Shown piece by piece: positions 57,035 to 64,000 of a stretch of DNA of 64,000 bases. Position numbers and translations under genes: made by a program. How positions within the stretch are numbered: position 1 is the stretch's first letter; each line of letters starts with the position of its first letter. Source of the stretch: a sulfur-oxidizing endosymbiont of Gigantopelta aegis (GTDB lineage: Bacteria; Pseudomonadota; Gammaproteobacteria; GRL18); contig NZ_JAEHGE010000001.1 in NCBI RefSeq assembly GCF_016097415.1, positions 25,001-89,000 on the forward strand, read 5' to 3'. The notes under the pieces were generated by a model. It made no database searches. It was not told the origin of the DNA and saw only the letters and a list, made by a program, of their open reading frames with translations.

Positions 57035-58514
57035 GTAACTTCTCAATAAGTCTGTGCATTTAAACAGCACAAACTTTACCTTTCAGCAACTCAGGCAGAT
57101 ATGGGATCAAATTTCTCTTGCTGATCCGGTCATTAATAAAATCCCAGAATGAAATTCCTTGTTTCAAACAAGTTTTCTTTAAACTGACAAAGGTATCTCT
57201 GCAAAGTTGCCCATCCTTTGAGCGTGTACTACCACTAATTTTACGCTTAATAACATATTCTCGAATATCATTTTCACTCAAATTATTATGAAGAGGAATA
57301 TCAGGCCGTTCCAATACCAGCAGTAATTCTGTTTTATTTCTTGCCAATCGTTTCAGTGCCTGATTCAACGTTTCAAAGCTTCAAAGCTTGTTTTAGTCCG
57401 GCACAATTCATCAAAATGTTCAGCAATCGCTGACTTCAACGGATCATCTGGCTCAAGTTTATATTGTTTGAGATCATAAAATAGTTCCCAAATCTGAGTA
57501 TGTACCCAGTTCAGTTCTTTATCATGTCGCTCATTGAGTGGTAGTATCCGCTGAAACACTCTGTCTGCATGTATCCAACATAATGCGTGCAACAAAATAT
57601 CAAATTGTCCTGCATCATCACTCACAATCACCAAATCCTTGGAAAGCCACTGTTAATTAATGCCCCCAGTAAAGCGCCTTCTGTGGCAATGCGAACATGC
57701 CGTTGTGTTATGATACTATTGTTCTGCAGATAGTATTTCCAGGCTTCTTCATTATCAAAGCAAGTCTGATGACTTTGTTCAATAACGCTCAATGGCTTGT
57801 GAGGTAATTTTTCTGCTCTCATATAATCATCAAGTGCTGCATCGTTGAAAGGCTTAATCAGCAACTCCTGAACAAAATAATCCTGATACCCTAAAAAACG
57901 TGAATGTTCTGGCAGGTTATCTGGTTTGATAACGGTGGTTTTATGAATAGCCAATTTCTTCTTTCGTTTACGACTTTTTGAAAGGCTTACTAGTCCCATT
58001 TCCTGAGTTGTTTTTCTTGCTTCCTGAATGACCTGTCGGATTATCATTGTCATCATCCTTTGGCAATTTACTGGCTCTTATTTTAGGCTTTGGAGGTAGC
58101 TTTTTAAGCTTAGCAACTTCTGTTTAGGGCATCGATTTCAACCTGTTGGTTTTGAATGATTTCCTGTTGTTGCTCCATGAAAGCAAGGAGTAATCGGACT
58201 ACCGGTGTCTTTTCTTCTTCAGGTATCTCTGGAATTGGAGGTAATTTTTTCACTATAATCAATACAGGTTGTTTTCAATAAAACAATTGTATCATGGCTT
58301 TTTAAGGCTCTTTAGTTTGCCCTGTGTTGATCAAACTCCCTCTCAGTTAAGATAATATTCAAAAATATTCTATTTCGATCTGAGACAGATCGACAGGATC
58401 ATTTATAGGGATAAATTACATGGGGCAGTGAAAATGCAATTTTTGTCCTCTAAAATGCTGTCAAGACTTTTTTGTTTTTATTTCAAGTTTTGCACAGACT
58501 TATTGAGAAGTTAC
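57035..58514 (-). mobile_element. IS66-like insertion, internally deleted, inside dusB
   Basis: 1,480 bp. Ends GTAACTTCTCAATAAGTCTG and its inverse CAGACTTATTGAGAAGTTAC start with GTAA, as IS66 elements do. Flanks are the 8-bp duplication. Only a broken tnpC-like gene is present; there is no room for tnpA and tnpB, so it is smaller than autonomous IS66 elements. The clean duplication shows it moved by transposition, presumably helped by another copy. Confidence 0.9.
57060..58253 (-). pseudogene. IS66-like transposase TnpC, frameshifted and internally deleted
   Basis: The N-terminal part starts near 58253 (VKKLPPIPEIPEEEKTPVVR) with a coiled-coil (FMEQQQEIIQNQQVEIDAL). HKTTVIKPDNLPEHSRFLGY and VQELLIKPFNDAALDDYMRA follow; comparison with typical TnpC as I recall it suggests an internal deletion between LLIKP and NDAAL. 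The later pieces are VIVSDDAGQFDILLHALCW and RPDIPLHNNLSENDIREYVI, the IS66 hallmark. Frameshifts occur near 58110, 57985, 57630 and 57366. Confidence 0.8.
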
Positions 58515-58522
58515 ACCGATCA
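58515..58522 (+). repeat. Target-site duplication ACCGATCA (right copy)
   Basis: Matches 57027-57034; dusB coding resumes within it. Confidence 0.95.
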
Positions 58523-59018
58523 TTGCAAATGGTGATATAAATAGTGCAGAGAAGGCACAAGATGTACTACAATACACAGGCGCTGATGCAATAATGATTG
58601 GTCGAACTGCTGTTCAGTCTCCCTGGATATTTGCTGACATTAATCATTTCTTAGCAACTGGAATGCATTTACCGGAACCTTCTTTGCAGGAAAAAAGCGA
58701 CATCATCCTGGGCTTATTAAGCGATTTGTATTCATTTTATGGTGAATCTCATGGCGTCAGAATTGCCCGAAAACATCTTGTCGCAGCGATCAAACCTCTA
58801 CCTGAAGGCGAACAATTATGGAAAAAAATCAGCCGGATCAATGATGCACACCAACAATACGCTATGACTCAACATTTTTTAAGAATTTATTTTAAACGGA
58901 TAATTCTTAATCTAAACTGACTGAAAAATCTTACACGCTTTTTTAAAAATCAGTTTATAATGATGCAAAAAAAAAAAAGACACCAACAATTCACTGACAA
59001 TTATTTAGGTTAAAATCC

Positions 59019-59381
59019 ATGCCCATAGTGCAAGATGTTTTTAATAACATTAAAGAGATAAAAACTGCTGATACTTTTGAATCAAATGCTAGTGCACCAA
59101 TAAATACACCCGCTCATGACAGCGACTCGACCGAAACCGACTCAGCTGACAACGCCATTTTGCGTGATTGTGTGCGTTCTGTGCTAACAAATTACATAAA
59201 TGATTTAGAAGGTCATACTGTGGATGATCTCTATCAATTAGTGCTGGCTGAAGTTGAAGCGCCACTATTAGAAACCATTTTAGGTCATACCAATGGCAAT
59301 CAAAGCAAAGCAGCTCAAATGCTAGGTATTAATCGCGGCACACTACGAAAGAAGTTAAAACAGTATAATATTAACGAATAA
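59019..59381 (+). CDS. fis: DNA-binding protein Fis
   Basis: 120 residues against about 98 in E. coli. The C-terminal core ([40 protein letters not shown]) carries the helix-turn-helix and is intact. About 45 N-terminal residues rich in S/T/D ([20 protein letters not shown]) replace the short beta-hairpin arm. Fis bends DNA and shapes the nucleoid and rRNA expression. It normally shares a promoter with dusB; the IS66 in dusB may force fis to use another promoter. Confidence 0.93.
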   Translation: MPIVQDVFNNIKEIKTADTFESNASAPINTPAHDSDSTETDSADNAILRDCVRSVLTNYINDLEGHTVDDLYQLVLAEVEAPLLETILGHTNGNQSKAAQMLGINRGTLRKKLKQYNINE

Positions 59382-59754
59382 TTAACCTTCCGTAGTAACT
59401 TCCCGTTCTGACCCTTAAAATCATCCTTTTTAAGTATTGAATTTTTTCAGCACCTAAGTCGCTCTCGCTACGATTCAACTGATTATTTTAGGTTGAAAAA
59501 GTTCAATATCCGCCTCTGCCTCAGCAATTCTCGCTGAGATGAACAATTGAGTTGTAGTGGTGCTTACCAAGCAGAAATAAAAAACTTTTTTCGCAGTAAC
59601 TTTAGCAAAATTAAAAAAATCAAATAAAAAGCTTGCATTTTGAGAAACAAGAGATCAAACTCTTGTTTTTCAATTGGTTGAATGACTTCATGTTAAAAAA
59701 TATTTCCCTTTTATATGCTTGGTACTGTGAATTTTGGCCTCTTTAAGTCAGCAA
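59382..59754. other. Non-coding stretch downstream of fis
   Basis: 373 bases with no gene I can support. AAACAAGAG ATCAAA CTCTTGTTT at 59648-59671 is a hairpin followed by TTC, possibly the terminator of fis or the left border of the element carrying the broken transposase. Confidence 0.5.
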
Positions 59755-61060
59755 AAAAAAACATTTAAGTTTTTCTGCCCTGAAACAGGCCATCTCACTG
59801 CACTTTCATGCAATCAAAGATAGCCGAGTACAAGGAAAGTGTGATTACAGTCAACATGATGTGCTTATGAGTGCTTTTGCCTGCATGTATTTTCAAGATC
59901 CTCTTTAAGTGAATTTCAGAAACAGATGGAAGAGGAACAGAATCAAAATAATTTACGCACTCTTTTTAATGTTGAAAAAATTCCTAAAAATAGTCAACTA
60001 AGAGACATTTTGGATCTCATACCCTCTAAAACATTTGCACCTGCATTTAAAGATTTATTTGAACGACTCAGACGACATAAGCATCTTGAAGAGTATGCCA
60101 TATTACCCAACACATTGCTTTGTGTTATTGATGGCACGCAATATTATTCCTCTAAGCAAATCCATTGTGACTGTTGTCTTCATAAAGAACATAGAACGGG
60201 TGAAATAACCTACAGTCATGCTGTTTTACAAGGTGCCATTATGCACCCCGATAAAAAACAAGTGCTCCCTGTCATGCCTGAAGCAATACAAAATACGGAT
60301 GGTACAAAAAAACAGGATTGTGAAAGTAATGCAGCCAAACGTTTTATAGCCAATCTAAAAAAGCACATCCAAGACAAGGATTTATGATTTGTGGTGATGG
60401 TTTGATGTCACATCAACCTATGATAGAAGATATAATTGAAGAAATGATGCATTATTTATTGGTTGCCAAACCTGGTGATCACACATATTTATTTGAATGG
60501 CTTGAAGCATTTTCTGAACTCCCATCAATGGACTGGATTGACGAAAAAGGGCACCAACATCATTATCGATGGAAAAATAATGTCCCTTTACATGGCGAAA
60601 AAATGCCATTGAAGTTAACTTTTTGAATATACCCCTCACCAATACCGCAGGGAAAATTATCTACCGAAATAGCTGGGTCACCGACATAAAGATCAGTGAA
60701 CATAATATTCAAACAATGACCCAGGCGGGTCGATGTCGTTGGAAAATAGAAAACGAATGTTTCAACACATTAAAGAACCAAGGCTATCACATTGAGCATA
60801 ATTATGGTCATGGGAAGAAGCACCTGAGCTTTAATATGTATCTGTTAACCTTGCTGGCTTTTTATTTCCATCAAATTTTTGAATTAACCGATGGGGCTTA
60901 TCAAGCTTGTCGTAAAAAGTTTGGCTCTAAAAAATTAATGTGGGAAAAGTTCAGAGGGGTTATTACCTTTTTTGTGATGGACTCCTGGGAACATTTAATG
61001 GATTTTTTATTGTACAGAGACGATTATGAGGAGATGAGACCTGTAAAAATAAGAAAATAA
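59755..61060 (+). pseudogene. DDE-type transposase, frameshifted (IS4/IS1634-like)
   Basis: Reading through at least three frameshifts gives FSALKQAISLHFHAIKDSRV, CMYFQDPSLSEFQKQMEEEQ, LLCVIDGTQYYSSKQIHCDC, ICGDGLMSHQPMIEDIIEEM, RYW-type block SWVTDIKISEHNIQTMTQAG and RCRWKIENECFNTLKNQGYH. The last (W-K-I-E-N-E) resembles the YREK-like region of IS4-group enzymes. Open pieces are 59926-60387, 60384-60626 and 60623-61060. I could not place terminal repeats. It lies between fis and purH and is inactive. Confidence 0.65.
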
Positions 61061-61322
61061 ACCTATTTTAGGGAAAATGCGTCGATTAAACGCAGCATCT
61101 CCCGTGCCTGCTATTTAGAAAGAAAGAACAAAAAAAATTTTAAAAAGCATCAGGCAAACAAAAAATGCTGTTTTCAGCTTAATTCATAAGAATAAGTTAC
61201 TTCACCGAGTTTTGCTGCCTCTGCCTTAATAATATTGATTCAAAGCCCGTTTACAATTATCATAGTCCAGTTATAACTCTTTCAAAGACAGCCGTCGCAA
61301 TTAAAATTATGGAGTAGCTTGA

Positions 61323-62894
61323 ATGGCCACAATCAAAACAGCACTGATCAGTGTGTCAAACAAAGACAATATTGTCGAGTTTGCGCAAGCCTTATCAGAG
61401 ATGCAAGTGAATATTTTATCAACCGGTGGTACAGCCAAGTTACTACAAGATAACAACATTCCTGTCACAGAAGTGTCTGACTATACCGGATTTCCAGAAA
61501 TGATGGCTGGGCGGGTAAAAACATTACATCCTAAAGTACATGGTGGCATTCTAGGACGCCGTGGTATTGATGATGAGGTCATGCAAGAACACGGTATTGA
61601 TGCCATTGATATGGTTGTCGTCAACCTTTATCCCTTTGAAGCAACGATAGCTAATCCAGACTGCGACCTAGAAACTGCCATTGAAAATATCGATATCGGC
61701 GGCCCAACCATGGTGCGAGCAGCGGCTAAAAATCATGCCAGTGTTGCCATTGTCGTTAATCCCAGTGACTACGATAAAGTGCTTACTGAAATGCAAGATA
61801 ACCAAGGACAATTGGCCAAAGAAAGCTTATTCAACTTGGCTGTTAGAGCATTTGAACATACGGCAAAATATGATGGTCACATTGCTAACTATCTTGGGGC
61901 AATTAATATTGCCGACCAAAGCAAGGAAACTTTCCCCAAAACCTTTAGTTTGCAGTTCGATAAGTCACAGCAAATGCGCTACGGTGAAAACCCTCACCAA
62001 AATGCCGCGTTTTATGTCGAAACAGCGCCCAAAGAAGCCTGTATCGCCACTTCAACACAAATTCAGGGCAAAGAGTTATCGTATAATAATATTGGTGATA
62101 CCGATGCCGCGTTAGAGTGTGTGAAGCAGTTCAGTGAAGGGCCTGCCTGCGTCATTGTCAAACATGCAACCCCCTGTGGTGTTGCATTGGGTAGCGATCA
62201 ATTAGAAGCCTATGATCGGGCTTTTAAAACCGACCCCACTTCAGCATTTGGTGGCATTATTGCTTTTAACCTGCCATTAAATGCGGCCACTGCTCAAGCA
62301 ATCATCGAGCGTCAGTTTGTGGAAGTCATTATTGCCCCTTCGGTTGATGACGATGCCATTGCCATTCTCGCCGAAAAGAAAAATGTCCGCGTATTAGCCT
62401 GTGGCCAATGGGCTGATATGCCCACACAAACCTGGGATTATAAGCGCGTCAATGGCGGTTTGTTAGTACAGGAACGTGATTTGGGTATGGTTACTGAGGC
62501 CGACTTGAAAGTGGTCACCAAGAAAGCACCCACACCTGAGCAAATGATGGACTTACTCTTTACCTGGAAAGTGGCTAAATTTGTTAAATCCAATGCCATT
62601 GTTTATGCTCGCGATAAGCAAACAATTGGTGTTGGTGCTGGGCAAATGAGTCGTGTTTATTCCGCTAAGATAGCCGGTATTAAAGCAGCCGATGAAAACT
62701 TGGTTGTACCGGGTTCGGTGATGGCATCCGATGCTTTCTTCCCTTTCCGCGATGGTTTGGATGCGGCTGCTGAAGCTGGAATAGCTGCGGTGATTCAACC
62801 GGGTGGCTCAATGCGTGATCAGGAAGTGATCGATGCTGCTGATGAGCATGGCATTGCTATGGTATTTACAGGAATGCGTCACTTCAGACATTAA
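61323..62894 (+). CDS. purH: Bifunctional AICAR transformylase / IMP cyclohydrolase
   Basis: 523 residues. The N-terminal cyclohydrolase (MGS-like) domain has [19 protein letters not shown] and [12 protein letters not shown]. The C-terminal transformylase has [48 protein letters not shown], and [18 protein letters not shown]; it ends [10 protein letters not shown]. The enzyme catalyses the last two steps of de novo IMP synthesis. The start has GGAG five bases upstream. purD is not in view: the next gene is convergent. Confidence 0.97.
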   Translation: MATIKTALISVSNKDNIVEFAQALSEMQVNILSTGGTAKLLQDNNIPVTEVSDYTGFPEMMAGRVKTLHPKVHGGILGRRGIDDEVMQEHGIDAIDMVVVNLYPFEATIANPDCDLETAIENIDIGGPTMVRAAAKNHASVAIVVNPSDYDKVLTEMQDNQGQLAKESLFNLAVRAFEHTAKYDGHIANYLGAINIADQSKETFPKTFSLQFDKSQQMRYGENPHQNAAFYVETAPKEACIATSTQIQGKELSYNNIGDTDAALECVKQFSEGPACVIVKHATPCGVALGSDQLEAYDRAFKTDPTSAFGGIIAFNLPLNAATAQAIIERQFVEVIIAPSVDDDAIAILAEKKNVRVLACGQWADMPTQTWDYKRVNGGLLVQERDLGMVTEADLKVVTKKAPTPEQMMDLLFTWKVAKFVKSNAIVYARDKQTIGVGAGQMSRVYSAKIAGIKAADENLVVPGSVMASDAFFPFRDGLDAAAEAGIAAVIQPGGSMRDQEVIDAADEHGIAMVFTGMRHFRH

Positions 62895-62937
62895 GTTTTT
62901 CATTTTACTTTTCATTTTACTTTTCTATAGGCACAAA

Positions 62938-62970
62938 AAAAGCGACCGAGCCGTAGCTCATGGTCGCTTT
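62938..62970. terminator. Hairpin terminator between purH and the phosphohexomutase
   Basis: AAAGCGACC and GGTCGCTTT, with an inner GAGC/GCTC, form the stem. The A run on its left makes a proper T run on the minus strand, so it suits the minus-strand gene best and may also serve purH. Confidence 0.7.
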
Positions 62971-63261
62971 CGTACCTCCGTTCCAAGCCATTTTGTAATA
63001 CGATTAACCAAAAATCCTATTCAGAAAATATTGCATTATAAAACTCCTGCTTGCGGTCACTCCGTAGACCCTGCACTCCATAATCGATCCGTCTTACGTC
63101 GTCCTTAAAATCTTTAATATGGAACCATCTTAGCAGTTATTTTCATTAAACATCAATCACTTATGTGATCGTTTATTCTTAAAAAATGCTCGTATAAAAA
63201 AATAAGCATAAAAATACAATCATGAATAGTGTGAACTAATTAACAGTTTTAACCATAAAAT
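62971..63261. other. Non-coding stretch between purH and the phosphohexomutase
   Basis: About 290 bases. No gene, RNA or repeat recognised. Small open frames here lack any family signal. Confidence 0.5.
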
Positions 63262-64000
63262 TCACAAATTAACAATAATTTTCAATGCCGATTGATTAAT
63301 TGTCTGGGCTTTTTCTACGCTATCCGACTCACTATAACAACGAAATTCGGGGGCATTGCCTGATGGACGAAAATGAATAATATCGTTATTTGCAAAGGTG
63401 ATTCTTAGCCCATCCAAAGCATTCATCTGGCTGATACGACCAAATTGTGGAAAATCAGCCTCAATTGCTTGCTTATTTTCGGCTTCTGTTCCAGCAGTAT
63501 AACGAGACACCAAGGCCTGACTACGCTCAGTGGCAAAGTCTTTAATGCGATCGCTATAGGTGAAACGTTGCGGTAATTGGGCTGATAATTGCGATATTGA
63601 AAGGCCTTGTTCGACACTACTATGGAGCAGGGTCAACAACACAATTATCGCATCTCTGGTCGGTAAAGCCGTTAATAAATATTCATTTCGACGAATCGGT
63701 GTGCCCAGTAAAAAGCCACCATTGGCCTCATAGCCTGCCACTGCGGCATAATGATCTTCAATATAATCATTCATCGCTTCGATAACATAAGGCGAACCAA
63801 TTCGAGTACGTTTCACATCGGCAAAGAAACCGGATGCTTCGACACCCGTATTCGAACTGACCGGCGTCACAATGTGATCGATGTGTAAATATTGCGCACA
63901 TAAAAAACCAACAATGTCACCTCTTAACCAGTCCCCGTTTTCATCACTGATCAAGGGTCTATCGGCATCACCGTCCGTTGACACAATCGCATCTAAGGCA
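63262..64000 (-). CDS. Phosphomannomutase/phosphoglucomutase family enzyme, C-terminal part
   Basis: The frame enters from the right edge (ALDAIVSTDGDADRPLI), so the N-terminal domain with the phosphoserine is outside. Visible are the Mg-binding loop TDGDADRPL, the sugar-contact segment VAGYEANGGFLLG and the phosphate loop RPSGNAPEFRCYSESD. Enzymes of this alpha-D-phosphohexomutase family interconvert hexose 6- and 1-phosphates for surface polysaccharide. The sugar cannot be decided from these parts. Confidence 0.88.
   Translation of the reverse strand, partial: ALDAIVSTDGDADRPLISDENGDWLRGDIVGFLCAQYLHIDHIVTPVSSNTGVEASGFFADVKRTRIGSPYVIEAMNDYIEDHYAAVAGYEANGGFLLGTPIRRNEYLLTALPTRDAIIVLLTLLHSSVEQGLSISQLSAQLPQRFTYSDRIKDFATERSQALVSRYTAGTEAENKQAIEADFPQFGRISQMNALDGLRITFANNDIIHFRPSGNAPEFRCYSESDSVEKAQTINQSALKIIVNL

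Larger units (their letters stand above)
56392..58920 (+). pseudogene. dusB: tRNA-dihydrouridine synthase B, split by an IS66-like element
   Basis: The 5' part (56392-57034) holds the start MKIGAWEFHPPQ, LAPMAGITDRPFRQLCRRLG, the substrate-Cys block NMGCPAKKVCHVSAGSALM and HGRTRSCGYRGEAEY. The 3' part (58523-58920) continues IANGDINSAEKAQ, ADAIMIGRTAVQSPWIFADI and RIARKHLVAAIKPLPEG. Removing the IS and one copy of the 8-bp duplication restores VSIPIIANGDINS exactly. The enzyme would reduce uridine in tRNA loops. An in-frame 15-bp duplication (PVFLA twice) sits before the APMAG motif. The gene is a knock-out as it stands. Confidence 0.9.

Noticed and set aside
60418-60642. Minus-strand and alternative-frame open frames within the broken transposase, purH, accC, groEL and the Liv genes
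   Set aside because: They overlap strongly conserved coding sequence on the other strand or frame and have no independent signals.
62971-63261. RNA gene or small protein between purH and the phosphohexomutase
   Set aside because: No cloverleaf, riboswitch or conserved protein pattern could be found by eye.

Overview
The window reads as AT-rich chromosome of a gammaproteobacterium. The strongest sign is the housekeeping order groES-groEL / fxsA / cutA / dsbD / aroQ-accB-accC-prmA / DUF3426 gene / dusB-fis / purH. hemD-hemX-hemY, dprA-smg-tsaC and an aryl polyene (APE) pigment cluster agree with it. Genus cannot be fixed from sequence alone. A DsrE-fused anti-sigma protein, a TtrSR-like two-component pair and several periplasmic thiol-redox proteins hint at sulfur or redox chemistry, but that is inference.

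Layout. (1) 1-8145: the 3' part of an APE operon on the + strand: dehydratase (partial), acyltransferase, LolA-like protein, MMPL exporter, two ketosynthase-type proteins, dehydratase, ketoreductase and glycosyltransferase. (2) 8165-14264: a small cNMP-binding-fold gene flanked by two GTTAC-N5-GTAAC palindromes, then a Liv-type (HAAT) ABC transporter of five genes. (3) 14303-16486, - strand: adenylating ligase, small membrane protein and acyl carrier protein, apparently the missing initiation part of the APE pathway. (4) 16591-22543: DUF5610 protein, ferredoxin-type flavin reductase and hemDXY. (5) 22682-32559: thioredoxin-like proteins, an OmpR/HK pair, a solute-binding protein next to a TtrSR-like system, a PEGA/SHOCT lipoprotein, and an ECF sigma factor with an anti-sigma/DsrE fusion. 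(6) 32859-41116: a porin and a LysM-type gene truncated at the two ends of a 6.46-kb transposon bounded by 26-bp terminal inverted repeats (34152-40608). It carries a decayed fused restriction-modification gene and a split transposase gene into which two inverted IS3-family copies have inserted. (7) 41239-63999: the housekeeping block, with dusB interrupted by an internally deleted IS66-like element (57035-58514, 8-bp target duplication), a second broken transposase between fis and purH, and a partial phosphohexomutase at the right edge.

How the genes work together. Regions 1 and 3 together supply most APE steps: starter activation and ACP loading, elongation, reduction, dehydration, export and lipid/sugar attachment. 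The Liv transporter sits between them. groESL is under a CIRCE operator. aroQ-accBC-prmA gives shikimate and malonyl-CoA supply.

The least ordinary features are the anti-sigma/DsrE fusion; the transposon whose terminal repeat appears to supply a new signal-peptide-like start to the porin; the ketosynthase gene whose only good start is ATT; and a set of short in-frame tandem duplications (apeP-like gene, dusB, DUF3426 gene). Frameshifts in homopolymer runs are concentrated in mobile DNA.
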